A DNA stretch of 38,192 nt from Desulfobulbus elongatus DSM 2908 (GCF_000621145.1 NZ_JHZB01000035.1:1-38192), one strand, 5' to 3'; positions 21,120-29,809 are shown, counted from the stretch's first letter. Numbers and translations: made by a program. Notes: generated from the letters alone by a model not told the origin.

Positions 21120-22064
21120 GGCCAGCCAGGCCAGGAGGCAGCCGAGCAGGGCGGTGCGGGTCATGAGACGGCAGGCGAGCGGGATGTGGGCCATGCCGAC
21201 CGTGCCCAGACCGACGCCGATGTGGGGTTTGTCCACCAGGACGCCGTGATAGTAATTCGGGCCGTTGAGACAGACGCCCAGGGCCCCGGCAAAGGCGGCC
21301 TCGGGATAGCCGGCGTTGGGGCTGGCGTGATGCGCACCCTCGCGCCAGGCCGTGGTCAGGGCGCGGCGGGCGGCGAGACCGGGCGTCAGCCAGGCGGCCA
21401 GCCCGATCAGCAGCGGGGACAGCCGCGCCGGCACGAAATTGACGCCGTCGTCGATCCGGGCCGCGGCCCGGCCGAAGAGCAGGTAGCGCGGATTCTTGTA
21501 GCCCACCATCGAATCCAGGGTGTTGACCATCTTGTAGGCCACGGCGAGCGGCGCCCCGCCGATGGCCGCGAAAAAAAGCGGCGCCAGCACGCCGTCGACC
21601 ACGTTCTCGGCCACGGTCTCCACCGTGGCCCGGGCGATATCGTCGGCCTGATACCGCTCCACGTCCCGGCCGACGATCATCGCCACCTGGGAGCGGGCCA
21701 GATCGACCTCGCCGGCACTCAGCGACCGGTGGATCTCCATGGCCGCCTGGCCAAGGGAGCGGGCGGACAGGCAGTAGAAGAGCAGCACGGTCTCGACCGC
21801 GAAGCCGACCGCGCCATGCAGCCGCCAGCCCAGCCCGGTGACCAGGGCGGCCACTCCCCACCACCCGACAATCAGACTAAGCGCGAACAAGAGGCCGGCC
21901 AGCCGTTCGTTGGCGAGCCACCGGCGGAACAGCGGTTCCGCCCTGCCGATGGTCCAGCCCATCCAGCGCACCGGGTGGGGCAGCCGGCGCGGGTCGCCGA
22001 GGGCGGCATCGAGGGCGAAGGCCGCCGGAATGGTCAGCCAGGACAAGAGATCGGCAGAGGTCAT
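21111..22064 (-). CDS. cbiB: Adenosylcobinamide-phosphate synthase
   Basis: A 317-residue inner-membrane enzyme that attaches aminopropanol phosphate to adenosylcobyric acid. Family features are ALDAALGDPRRLPHPVRWMG near the N-terminus, several hydrophobic segments, GRDVERYQADDIARATVETVAENVVDGVLAPLFF in the middle, YKMVNTLDSMVGYKN, and SPNAGYPEAAFAGALGV with GPNYYHG near the end. The ATG at 22064 starts eight bases after the cobD stop (22072), with GAGGA upstream. The alternative longer frame to 22268 would run through cobD and is not credible. It is last in the cobalamin run. Confidence 0.94.
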   Translation of the reverse strand: MTSADLLSWLTIPAAFALDAALGDPRRLPHPVRWMGWTIGRAEPLFRRWLANERLAGLLFALSLIVGWWGVAALVTGLGWRLHGAVGFAVETVLLFYCLSARSLGQAAMEIHRSLSAGEVDLARSQVAMIVGRDVERYQADDIARATVETVAENVVDGVLAPLFFAAIGGAPLAVAYKMVNTLDSMVGYKNPRYLLFGRAAARIDDGVNFVPARLSPLLIGLAAWLTPGLAARRALTTAWREGAHHASPNAGYPEAAFAGALGVCLNGPNYYHGVLVDKPHIGVGLGTVGMAHIPLACRLMTRTALLGCLLAWLASY

Positions 22065-22071
22065 GACGCGC

Positions 22072-23154
22072 TCAGTCCTCAGCTCCGACCGCGGTTCGCA
22101 AAGGGCGGACGACCGCCTCGTTGGTGGCCGCATCCTTGAGGGCGATGCGGACATACCCCTGGCCGAGACCGTGGAAGTTGGCGCAGTTGCGAATGAGAAA
22201 CCGCTTGGCGGCCAGGGCGCTGCACACGATGTCGGCGGTGCGATCCGCAGGCAGGCCGATGAGCACATAGGAGGTGGCGCTCGGATAGAGGATCAACCTA
22301 TCGGTCCGCAGCCGCTGCCGGAAGAGCCGCCCCTCCTCGGCCAGGTAGGCGCGGGTGCGGGCGATGAAGGTTGCCGCCGCCTCTTGGTTGGCGCCGAGGA
22401 AACGGACCGCCTCCAGGGCCAGACTGTTGACGCACCAGGGCGGCATCAGGCGGCGGAACCGGTCGAGCACCTGTTCGTTGGCCACCAGAAACCCGGCGCG
22501 CAGCCCCGGCATGCCGAAAATCTTGGACACCGACCAGAGCACGACCACGTTGTCCAGGCCGCAGCCGCTCATGCTCTGGCTGTGGTCCGCCGGGGCAAAG
22601 GGCAGGTAGGATTCATCCACGATAAAACGGATGCGGGGATGGCGGGCGCAGAGGTCGAGCAGGACCTGGTGGTCGACGAGATGGCCGGTGGGATTGTTGG
22701 GATTGCAGAGAAAGACCGTGTCGTAGCCGGGCAGGACCGTGGCCAGTTGTTCGCTGTCCAGGGCGAAGGCCTGCTCCGCCCTGGTCAGGAAAAAATCGGG
22801 TTCGATGCCGCAGACCCGGCAGCCGTCGGCATAGTCGGCATAGGTGGGGCCGACGACCAGCGCCTTCCGGGTTGCCAGGGCCGCGCAGGCGGCGTAGATG
22901 AACTGGGTGGTGCCGCCCCCGGCCAGCACCCGTTCCGCGGCCACGCCGAGCAGGGCGGCCACGGCCCGGGCCGCCGAGCGGCCATCGGCCTCGGGCAGCA
23001 CCCGGATCAGGTCCAGCCGCGCCCCGAGATGCTCGATCAATCCGGGCAGGGCGCCGAGCGGATTGATGTTGCTGCTCATGTCGACGATTTCTTCCGGCCG
23101 GCAGCCCAACTGCTCGGCCAGGCCAAAGATGTTGCCCCCGTGTCCCTCGATCAT
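22072..23154 (-). CDS. cobD: Threonine-phosphate decarboxylase (CobD type)
   Basis: A 360-residue PLP enzyme of the aminotransferase I/II fold. The likely reaction is decarboxylation of threonine phosphate to aminopropanol phosphate, the CbiB substrate. HGGNIFG (5-11) and SSNINPLG (27-34) are typical CobD openings. PLP-site features are NPNNPTG (151-157), IVDES (178-182) and the Schiff-base Lys211 in SVSKIFGMPGLRAGF. Histidinol-phosphate aminotransferase is the closest alternative, but the start motif and the cobQ/cbiB neighbours decide for CobD. The ATG at 23154 has GGAG six bases upstream; an ATG at 23193 would add 13 residues. Confidence 0.92.
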   Translation of the reverse strand: MIEGHGGNIFGLAEQLGCRPEEIVDMSSNINPLGALPGLIEHLGARLDLIRVLPEADGRSAARAVAALLGVAAERVLAGGGTTQFIYAACAALATRKALVVGPTYADYADGCRVCGIEPDFFLTRAEQAFALDSEQLATVLPGYDTVFLCNPNNPTGHLVDHQVLLDLCARHPRIRFIVDESYLPFAPADHSQSMSGCGLDNVVVLWSVSKIFGMPGLRAGFLVANEQVLDRFRRLMPPWCVNSLALEAVRFLGANQEAAATFIARTRAYLAEEGRLFRQRLRTDRLILYPSATSYVLIGLPADRTADIVCSALAAKRFLIRNCANFHGLGQGYVRIALKDAATNEAVVRPLRTAVGAED

Positions 23155-23209
23155 GACCGCTCCGGAAAAAGAATCGTCCTCGGCCGGCGGCATGCCGCAA
23201 CGCCGGCCC

Positions 23210-24721
23210 TCATCGCAGCCGCTCCCGCAGGGAGGCCGGCAACAGCGCCGTCAGCGCCTCGATGTCGATATGGGCCAGGGCATGCGCCGCCAGTTGTTCG
23301 TAGGCCTGATCGCGGGCCGTCGGGCCGTGCAGCCGGTCGACCTCGATTGCGCCCAAACCGGTGCTGGCCAGCCAGCGGCGGGTGATGGCCGGGCTGTCGA
23401 ACAGGCCGTGCATGTAGGTGCCCATCACCCGGCCGTCTTCGCCGAGGCAGCCGTCATGGTCGGCGCAGGCCTCCCCGTTCCGGGCGTGCACCGCCACCAG
23501 ACTTTGTTCCCTGGGCGGGTCGGTCCGCCCCATGTGGATCTCGTAGCCCCTGCCGGCGATGCCCTCCCAGGTGAAATCGGTCAGGGTGGTGGTCTTGGGA
23601 GCCTTGAGTACGGTCTCCACCGGCAGGAGGCCCAGCCCGGCGGTGGTGCCGGGTTCGCCCTCGATGCCGTCGGGATCGCGCACCCAGGTGCCGAGCATCT
23701 GATAGCCGCCGCAGATGCCGAGCAGATGGCCGCCGGCAGCCGCGTAGCCGAGCAGGCGGTCGCGCCAGCCGGTGGCGGCCAGCCAGTGCAGGTCAGCGCA
23801 GGTGGCCTTGGTGCCGGGGAGGATGACCGCCCGGAACGGAGCCAGTTCCTGCGGCTGTTCCACATAGACCAGGCGGCAGCCGTCCAACTGGGTCAGGGGA
23901 TCGAAGTCGGTGAAATTGGAGATGTGGGGCAGGCGGACCACCGCGATGGCCGGTTCGCTGTCCGCCGCCGGATGGAAGGGGCGGGGGCTCTCGATCACCA
24001 CCGCGTCCTCGGCCTCGATGCGGAAATGTTTGTACCAGGGGAGCACGCCGAACACCTTTTTGCCGGTGCGCTGCTCGATCCAGTCGATTCCGGGCTGAAA
24101 GAGGCTGAGATCGCCCCGGAAGCGGTTGACGACGAAGCCGCGGATCTGCGCCTGCTGCTCGGCCGGGATGCAGGCGAGCGTGCCGACGATCTGCGCGAAG
24201 ACGCCGCCCCGGTCGATGTCGGCCACCAGTACCACCGGCGCCTCGGCATAGGCGGCCATCCTGAGGTTGACGATGTCGCAGGCCATGAGGTTGACCTCGG
24301 CGCAGGACCCGGCCCCTTCGAGGATGATCAGGTCGTGGGCGCTACGCAGCCGGTCGAGGGCGGCCTTGCTCTCGGCGAACAGCACCTCCTTCTTGCCGTA
24401 AAACGTCTGCGAGGAGGCGTCCATCCAGGCGACGCCGTTCAGCACCACCTGGGAGCCGACGTCGCTCACCGGCTTGAGCAGCACCGGGTTCATGTCGCAG
24501 TGAGGCGCGACCCGCGCCGCCTCGGCCTGGACGATCTGGGCCCGGCCCATTTCCGCCCCTTCGGGCGTCACCCCGGAATTGTTGGACATGTTCTGGGCCT
24601 TGAACGGCGCCACCCGCAGCCCCCGGTTGGCGAATATCCGGCACAGGGCGGTGACGACGACCGATTTGCCCACATCCGACCCGGTCCCGAGCACAGCCAG
24701 ACAGGCGGCTTTCTGCGTCAT
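23210..24721 (-). CDS. cobQ: Cobyric acid synthase
   Basis: A 503-residue glutamine-dependent amidase that amidates the corrin side chains of adenosylcobyrinic acid a,c-diamide. The N-terminal BioD-like ATPase domain has GTGSDVGKS (12-20), KAQNMSNNSG (41-50) and EGAGSC (135-140). The C-terminal glutaminase domain has nucleophile Cys337 in GICGGYQMLG and the catalytic His438 in GTYMHGLFD. GGGAGAG precedes the ATG. The cobO stop is 53 bases upstream and cobD starts 55 bases downstream, so an operon is likely. Confidence 0.97.
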   Translation of the reverse strand: MTQKAACLAVLGTGSDVGKSVVVTALCRIFANRGLRVAPFKAQNMSNNSGVTPEGAEMGRAQIVQAEAARVAPHCDMNPVLLKPVSDVGSQVVLNGVAWMDASSQTFYGKKEVLFAESKAALDRLRSAHDLIILEGAGSCAEVNLMACDIVNLRMAAYAEAPVVLVADIDRGGVFAQIVGTLACIPAEQQAQIRGFVVNRFRGDLSLFQPGIDWIEQRTGKKVFGVLPWYKHFRIEAEDAVVIESPRPFHPAADSEPAIAVVRLPHISNFTDFDPLTQLDGCRLVYVEQPQELAPFRAVILPGTKATCADLHWLAATGWRDRLLGYAAAGGHLLGICGGYQMLGTWVRDPDGIEGEPGTTAGLGLLPVETVLKAPKTTTLTDFTWEGIAGRGYEIHMGRTDPPREQSLVAVHARNGEACADHDGCLGEDGRVMGTYMHGLFDSPAITRRWLASTGLGAIEVDRLHGPTARDQAYEQLAAHALAHIDIEALTALLPASLRERLR

Positions 24722-24774
24722 GGTTCTCTCCCGGCGGTGGCGCGCTGACAGGCCGGAACTGGCCGCTGCGCAGC

Positions 24775-25290
24775 TTACCCTTCGATGCCCCTGCGGGCGG
24801 GCACGCCCCGCTCATAATAATGTTTGACCGAGCGCATCTCGGTGACCAAGTCGGCGCGGTCGAGAACCGGGGCCGGCGCGCCCCGGCCGGTCAGCACCAG
24901 CTCCACCGCCGGCGGCCGCCGCGCCATCAGCCCGAGCAGGTCCTGCTCGTCCAGCAGACCCAAGGCGCAGGCCACGTTGATCTCGTCGGCGATGACCAGG
25001 TCGAAGGTGCCTGCGGTCAGGGCCGCGTCGATAGCGGCCAGGCCGCGGCGGGCGGCGTCGATGTCCGCCGCCGTGGGAGCGTGGATGAGCATGCAGCCCA
25101 GGCCGTACTGCTCGATGGTGATGGCCTCGGCCAGACGGCGCAGGATGCGCAGCTCGCTGTAGTCGGCATTCTTGATGAACTGGCCGATGTAGACGCGCAG
25201 CCCCGCCCCGGCGGCCCGTAGGGCCAGTCCCAGGGCCGCGGTGGTCTTGCCCTTGCCGTCACCGGTATACACCTGGACATATCCCTGCAT
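24775..25290 (-). CDS. cobO: Cob(I)alamin adenosyltransferase, CobO/BtuR type
   Basis: A 171-residue enzyme that transfers the adenosyl group from ATP to cobalt. YTGDGKGKTTAALGLALRAAG near the start contains the modified P-loop (GDGKGKTT) of the CobA/CobO/BtuR family. IADEIN and LVLTGRGAP are the other family marks, and it ends with MRSVKHYYERGVPARRGIEG. Length is near the norm. GGGAG lies nine bases before the ATG at 25290; a longer frame to 25332 lacks support. It is the first gene of the cobalamin run, behind a folded leader. Confidence 0.94.
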   Translation of the reverse strand: MQGYVQVYTGDGKGKTTAALGLALRAAGAGLRVYIGQFIKNADYSELRILRRLAEAITIEQYGLGCMLIHAPTAADIDAARRGLAAIDAALTAGTFDLVIADEINVACALGLLDEQDLLGLMARRPPAVELVLTGRGAPAPVLDRADLVTEMRSVKHYYERGVPARRGIEG

Positions 25291-25334
25291 ACGCACTCGC
25301 TCCCGTCCGGCGGCACTCCTTCGCAAAGACAAAC

Positions 25335-25471
25335 GAGGCTGGCCCGATCCTCATCCCCTTTCGCGCCGCACCAGCCTCTATTAGAGAATAGCAGGGGAAC
25401 AGTCAACAGCTTTTCGCCTGCGCCGGCCGCAGCAGGCTGTCGTGTCGGCAGGTGCCGGCTGCCCGCGACAG
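25335..25471 (-). promoter_or_regulatory. Structured leader upstream of cobO
   Basis: Two inverted repeats are present. GAGGCTGG (25335-25342) pairs with CCAGCCTC (25371-25378). CTGTCG (25437-25442) pairs with CGACAG (25466-25471), with an inner GGCAG/CTGCC (25447-25451, 25459-25463). On the minus strand the second contains AGCCGGCACCTGCC, which recalls the B12-box core but is two bases short. No rest of a cobalamin riboswitch is visible, so a riboswitch is not called. Confidence 0.35.
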
Positions 25472-25507
25472 GGGAAAAAGAAGATAACTGCATTTCCGGA
25501 AAATTGC

Positions 25508-25556
25508 TTTTTCAACATGATCCACATCATGATTTACACAAGATCATGTTGAAAAA
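25508..25556. repeat. 15-bp perfect inverted repeat in divergent gap
   Basis: TTTTTCAACATGATC (25508-25522) and GATCATGTTGAAAAA (25542-25556) are perfect reverse complements around a 19-base loop that itself contains ATCATGAT. The gap lies between divergent cobO (-) and the gene at 25625 (+). Neither gene transcribes towards it, so a terminator role is odd. An operator or a small mobile-repeat remnant is possible. Confidence 0.7.
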
Positions 25557-25624
25557 ATTGCGGAAAGGTGTTTAGTCCCCGTCGAGATTATCCTGCTAAC
25601 TCAATATGCTTCTGAGGAAAAAAT

Positions 25625-26278
25625 ATGAGCGAACCCAACAAGACACACTTCTTCCAGGGGCGTCCCGTCCTTGCCGGCCTGCTTGCCGGCCTGCTGCTCG
25701 CCCTGCCGGCCCAGACCGTCAGGGCGGACGACGAAATCCGGGTCGGCGCCGTTGTCCAGATTCCCTTCAATCTCAGCGGCTCGCACTCCTTTTTCGATCC
25801 CGGGGCCATCCGGCTCGGCGTGAGCTGCCAGTATGCGGATGTGGAGGAGGAGACCGTCACCACCACCCGCCGCGTGACCAACACCTATGTCGACGGAGCG
25901 CTGCAGGAGAGCGTCGCCTTGCCCGCTGTGACCAAGGTCGACGAAGGCAATCGGGTCTATGGCGTCGAAGGCAATGTGTTCGTGACCGTGCTGGGCGACT
26001 GGAACATCTCCGCGGAGGTGCTCGGTCTCTACGGCAACAACGATATCCAGGGCGCTTTCGGCGCCGGATACGGCTTTGCGGAAGGGCTCTTTCTCGATGC
26101 CAAGGCCATGTTCCCCTACTCGGAAGTCGGGCTCCGCTTCCTCAGCGGCATGGAACTGTACGGCGGCATCAAGACCCTGGGCGACTTCAATCCGGCCCGG
26201 GAACATAGCCGCTTCACCGAAATAACGAACACATACAACCACAGCTCGACAACGGAAACCGTGATCCTCAGAGAGTGA
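25625..26278 (+). CDS. Exported, possibly outer-membrane protein of unknown function
   Basis: A 217-residue protein with a long signal peptide (hydrophobic core LAGLLAGLLLALPAQ, likely cleavage near VRA, residue 34). The mature part has short alternating strands with many Gly, Tyr and Phe (IRVGAVVQIPFNL, NVFVTVLGDWNISAEVLGLYG, GAFGAGYGFAEGLFLDAKAMFPY), as in small beta-barrels. The C-terminus is polar (TTETVILRE) and lacks the terminal aromatic residue usual in barrels. Two Thr-rich segments, TVTTTRRVTNTY and TEITNTYNHSSTTETV, resemble each other. GAGGAAAA precedes the ATG. No family is assigned. Confidence 0.6.
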   Translation: MSEPNKTHFFQGRPVLAGLLAGLLLALPAQTVRADDEIRVGAVVQIPFNLSGSHSFFDPGAIRLGVSCQYADVEEETVTTTRRVTNTYVDGALQESVALPAVTKVDEGNRVYGVEGNVFVTVLGDWNISAEVLGLYGNNDIQGAFGAGYGFAEGLFLDAKAMFPYSEVGLRFLSGMELYGGIKTLGDFNPAREHSRFTEITNTYNHSSTTETVILRE

Positions 26279-26975
26279 CGGCGTCCGTACAGCCATAGGC
26301 AGCCCGCAGGCCCGGTTCCCTTTCCCCCCTCTGCACACCCTGTCATTGCGCCCGACCAACGGGCAGGCAACGCATTCCGGCACGCCTGCCCCTTCCTTTG
26401 CCCCGCCATCGCCGCTCAGCCCATGGCAACACGAGTGGCGCCCCTTTTCCTCGCCGGATGTGGCAGATGGCGCGACTTGCATGCCACCCGGTCCCCGTTT
26501 CTTTTCTTTCCCGTTGTTTTGATTCAACAAAAAGGTACCGCTGTCGCCATATTTTTTTTCTTCTCTGCGGGGCCGACGAAACCATGGAACGAGGGGAGCT
26601 TATACGATGCCCCAGTTCGGTAAGATAAAAACGGAGCATTATCGAGCTTTATCGAGAAAAATGGAGATATGGCCGGATCGCTCGATGTGGATACTGTGTT
26701 GACAACTTTTTAACCCATACGATATCCTGTCGATTTTAATATATATATTGAACAAATCGATAAAACAGACGTTGTTATTGAGGGTTATACGCTCATCCCC
26801 CGTGCAAGACCTTATGGCTCCAAGGACTTGTATTCTGTGCCCAATCGTCCTGTTTGCATCATGAAATCGCCGCAAACCGTTTTTGACCCATGGCCGGATT
26901 TTCGGTAGATCATCCCCATTCAATCGGTCGCCCGGCTCTCGGGAACGCTCTTGTGTCAATCAAGGAAACGTCTTT
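26279..26975 (+). other. Gene-poor region upstream of dnaA
   Basis: No supportable gene in 697 bases. The left half is C- and T-rich on the plus strand. The right half is AT-rich, notably 26731-26765 with TTTAATATATATATTG. It holds two TTATCGAG repeats (26639-26646, 26649-26656), one DnaA-box-like TGTGGATAC on the plus strand (26686-26694, one mismatch to TGTGGATAA) and a promoter at 26699. Elements of a replication origin are hinted at, but one imperfect DnaA box is not enough to call oriC. Confidence 0.45.
26699..26728 (+). promoter_or_regulatory. Promoter candidate for dnaA
   Basis: A perfect TTGACA (26699-26704) is followed after 18 bases by TATCCT (26723-26728). It would give a leader of about 240 bases before dnaA. 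The DnaA-box-like TGTGGATAC lies five bases before the -35, a position that would suit autoregulation. Confidence 0.45.
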
Positions 26976-28295
26976 ATGATGTGGAATGCGATCAAGAAAT
27001 CCCTGCACAGCTCTCTACCGGAAAGTGAATACGGCCTGTGGATCAAACCGCTCGAATGCCGGCTCCAGGAGGGGCAGGTAATGGAACTTGCCGGGCCCGA
27101 CCGTTTCTTCTGTGCCTGGGTGGAAGATCGTTATCTCGAACTCATCCGCAGCGCGGCGCGCGAAGTGGGGGGGATCGCCGAGGTTCGCCTGGCGGTCGCC
27201 GAGAATCGCCCCCCCTCCTTTGCCAAGGGCAAGGGCGGCCAACTGCTTCTGCCGGGCGCCACGCCCCCGCCCCGCCTGCGTTCGCTCCACCCCGCCTTCA
27301 CCTTCGAGCAGTTCATGGTGGGCGAATCGAACCTGCTGGCCCGGTCCGCCTGCAAGGCCCTGGCCACCGGCGACCCCACCTTCGGCAACTGTCTGTTCAT
27401 GAACAGCAGCACCGGCCTGGGCAAAAGCCACCTGACCCAGGCCGTGGTCCATCAGGTTCTGCGGAGCGCGCCCTCCACCCGGCTCCACTACCTGACCGCC
27501 CAGCAATTCTCCGCCGAGATGGTGAAAAACATCCGCACCCATTCCATGGAGCAGTTTTCGAAAAAATTCATCACCAACTGCGACATGCTCCTGGTGGAAG
27601 ACGTCCACACCCTCACCGGCAAGACCAAGACCCAGGAGGAACTCAACACCATCCTCGACTACCTGATCAAATCGGGCTGCCGGGTGATCCTGACCTCGGC
27701 CCTGGCGCCCGGCAAGCTGGCGGGCCTCGACGACGATTTCCGCAGCCGCATGACCTCGGGCCTGGTTACCGGGATCGAATCGCCGGATTACGAGACCAGG
27801 GCCCGGATCATCCGCCACAAGATGCAGACCCACGGCCTGGGCACGGACGAGGACCTGGTGGGATTCATGGCCGAGAATCTGCACGGCGACATCCGGCGGA
27901 TGGAGAGCGCCATCATCGGCATCAAGGCCAAGTCCTGCCTGCGGGGCACCCCGCCGGACCTGAACATGGTGCGGGAGGTGGTCTTCGGCCTGACCGGCGG
28001 GGCCGCGGCCGAGATCACCGGCGAGAGCATCCGCGACCTCATCGGCAGCCAGTTCCGGCTGAGCGCCGAGGAGTTGCGGTCGCGGTCGCGCAAGCGCTCC
28101 ATCGCCTTTCCCCGGCAGGTGGCCATGTACCTCACCCGCAAATTCACCGACCGGTCCCTGGCCGATATCGGCAGCATCTACAACCGCGACCACTCCACGG
28201 TCCTGCACGCTATCAAGACCATCACCCGGGACATGGCGCAGCAGGACGCGGTCCGCCGCCAGGTGGAGATGCTCTGCGCCAAGCTCAAGAAATAG
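26976..28295 (+). CDS. dnaA: Chromosomal replication initiator DnaA
   Basis: A 439-residue AAA+ initiator. Domain I (about 1-75) begins MMWNAIKKSLHSSLPESEYGLWIKPL. Domain III has FTFEQFMVGESNLLA, Walker A SSTGLGKS (144-151), Walker B LLVEDVHTL (205-213), and SGLVTGIESPDYETR. Domain IV ends with the DNA-binding signature NRDHSTVLHA (403-412). Walker A has Ser and Thr where most DnaA proteins read GGVGLGKT, and Walker B has VED for the usual IDD, so it is a divergent member. AAGGAAA lies nine bases before the ATG; the second codon is also ATG. No dnaN follows; the next gene is on the other strand. Confidence 0.93.
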   Translation: MMWNAIKKSLHSSLPESEYGLWIKPLECRLQEGQVMELAGPDRFFCAWVEDRYLELIRSAAREVGGIAEVRLAVAENRPPSFAKGKGGQLLLPGATPPPRLRSLHPAFTFEQFMVGESNLLARSACKALATGDPTFGNCLFMNSSTGLGKSHLTQAVVHQVLRSAPSTRLHYLTAQQFSAEMVKNIRTHSMEQFSKKFITNCDMLLVEDVHTLTGKTKTQEELNTILDYLIKSGCRVILTSALAPGKLAGLDDDFRSRMTSGLVTGIESPDYETRARIIRHKMQTHGLGTDEDLVGFMAENLHGDIRRMESAIIGIKAKSCLRGTPPDLNMVREVVFGLTGGAAAEITGESIRDLIGSQFRLSAEELRSRSRKRSIAFPRQVAMYLTRKFTDRSLADIGSIYNRDHSTVLHAIKTITRDMAQQDAVRRQVEMLCAKLKK

Positions 28296-28301
28296 CCGGC
28301 C

Positions 28302-28336
28302 GGCGGCGGGTGCCCGGGGACGCAAACCCCGCCGCC
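28302..28336. terminator. GC hairpin between convergent dnaA and hemY
   Basis: GGCGGCGGG (28302-28310) pairs with CCCGCCGCC (28328-28336), loop 17 bases. It begins six bases after the dnaA stop and lies before the convergent oxidase stop. No T-run is present, so it may act only as a weak or Rho-assisted end. Confidence 0.4.
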
Positions 28337-28361
28337 TCGCCCCACCCCGATCGTTCCCTTT

Positions 28362-29762
28362 TCAGAAATATACGCCCTTGACCTCGGTCCCGGCCTCTGC
28401 CCTGTCCTCGGTACCGATCGTGCCGGCAATCCGCCGGGCCTCCTTGATCATGTCGTTGATGCCGATGCCCTTCCAGCCGAAGCCGCAGAGATGGAGGTCG
28501 GGATGGGCGGCCTCGATCTCGCTGCGCCAGCGGAGCAGCCCGGTGTAACCGGCCTCCAGCTGCGGGATGCCCGCCCTGGGCCGGAGAACGGCGCTGTAGA
28601 CGGGCGGCGGCAGCGTCATCAATTGGCCGAGATCGGCGCAGACCGCCCCGACCAGTTGGTCGTCCACGAGTTCGAGCCGTTCCGGATGCCGGCGGCCGCC
28701 GACCAGGACTTCGAGCAGTTGACAGCCGGCCGGGGCCCGGCCGGGAAACATGTGCGAGGAAAACAGCGCGCCGAGGGCGAAACGCCCCTCCCGCTCCGGG
28801 GCCAGATAGCCAAAGCCGAAGGGGATCTGCGCCCGCTCATCGAAGCCGAGCAGCACCGAAAGGATGCGGGCCTCGGGCAAGGCGGCCAGGGGCGGCGGCA
28901 TGGCCGGCAGGGCTGCGCGCAGCAGTTCCAGGCAGCGGTTCACCGGCAGGGCCAGGACCAGATGGCGGCAGGTCAGTTCGTCACGGTCGGTGTACACCTG
29001 CCAGCCGGCCTGCTGCCGGGAGAGGGACCGGACCGGCGTGTCGCAGGTCAATAGCCCCGCAGCCGTCAGCTCCGCGGCCAGCCGGCCGGGCAGCGTGGTC
29101 ATGCCGTCCGGGAAGCTGGTCATGGCCGGCAGCCCTTTTTTGCCCTTGCCTTCTTTTTTCGCCGTCCGCATCCTGGCGATCATCCCCCGAATCACCGAAC
29201 CGTGCGCGCGCTCCAGCCCCCGCACTCCCGGCATCACCGCGTCGATGGCCAGCCGCTCGATATCGCCGGCATAGGTGCCGGTGAAGACCGCATCGGCAAA
29301 GGGCAGCAGCGCCGGACCGAAACGATGGGCCACCCACCGGGCCACCGAGGGCTCGCCCGGCAGCGGCTTTCGCCACAGATCGGCCAGCACGCGCAGTTTG
29401 GCGGACCAGGGCACCAGCGGCTGGCGCAGAATCGCCAACGGCTTCTGGGGAATGCACTGGAGCCGGCCGTTCATGCAGACAAAGCGGACGAATCTGGCCA
29501 GGGGCGCGGTGGCGACCTCGTCCTCCAGGCCGGCCAGGCGGATCAGCTCGCGGCTCTCGACACAGTTGTCGAGGAAGCCGTGCGGCCCCCATTCGGCCAG
29601 GTAGCCGGCTTGGTGAAAGGTGGCGATGGCGCCGCCCGGCTCCGGTGCCTGTTCCAGCACCTGGAGCGACAGCTCCGGCCGCAGGGCGCGGACAAAGGCG
29701 GCGACGCTCAGGCCGGAGATGCCGGCGCCGACGATGCCGAGATCGTAGTGCGATGATTTCAT
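28362..29762 (-). CDS. hemY: Protoporphyrinogen oxidase, HemY/HemG flavoprotein type
   Basis: A 466-residue FAD enzyme that oxidises protoporphyrinogen IX in haem synthesis. The dinucleotide motif GIVGAGISGLSVA is near residue 10, followed by EQAPEPGGAI. Then come EWGPHGFLD, PLARFVRFVCMNGRLQCIP and the long substrate domain. The C-terminal FAD contact is LHLCGFGWKGIGINDMIKEARRIAG. These match the family of eukaryotic PPOX and bacterial HemY. The ATG at 29762 gives the usual short lead to the FAD motif; an upstream in-frame start at 29837 is less likely. No strong ribosome site. Other haem genes are not in the window. Confidence 0.9.
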   Translation of the reverse strand: MKSSHYDLGIVGAGISGLSVAAFVRALRPELSLQVLEQAPEPGGAIATFHQAGYLAEWGPHGFLDNCVESRELIRLAGLEDEVATAPLARFVRFVCMNGRLQCIPQKPLAILRQPLVPWSAKLRVLADLWRKPLPGEPSVARWVAHRFGPALLPFADAVFTGTYAGDIERLAIDAVMPGVRGLERAHGSVIRGMIARMRTAKKEGKGKKGLPAMTSFPDGMTTLPGRLAAELTAAGLLTCDTPVRSLSRQQAGWQVYTDRDELTCRHLVLALPVNRCLELLRAALPAMPPPLAALPEARILSVLLGFDERAQIPFGFGYLAPEREGRFALGALFSSHMFPGRAPAGCQLLEVLVGGRRHPERLELVDDQLVGAVCADLGQLMTLPPPVYSAVLRPRAGIPQLEAGYTGLLRWRSEIEAAHPDLHLCGFGWKGIGINDMIKEARRIAGTIGTEDRAEAGTEVKGVYF

Positions 29763-29809
29763 AGAATATTTGAGCAGCGATGGCCGCTTGCGGCCGGTTG
29801 GCGGTTGTC

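Noticed and set aside
25591-25604. A Pho box before the gene at 25625 (CTAACTC present)
   Set aside because: There is no second word at 11-bp spacing on either side.
25380-25624. Cobalamin riboswitch upstream of cobO
   Set aside because: Only an incomplete B12-box-like core is visible. The other conserved parts of the riboswitch were not found upstream of it.
26600-26800. A replication origin
   Set aside because: One imperfect DnaA box, two other short repeats and an AT-rich run are not enough without skew data.
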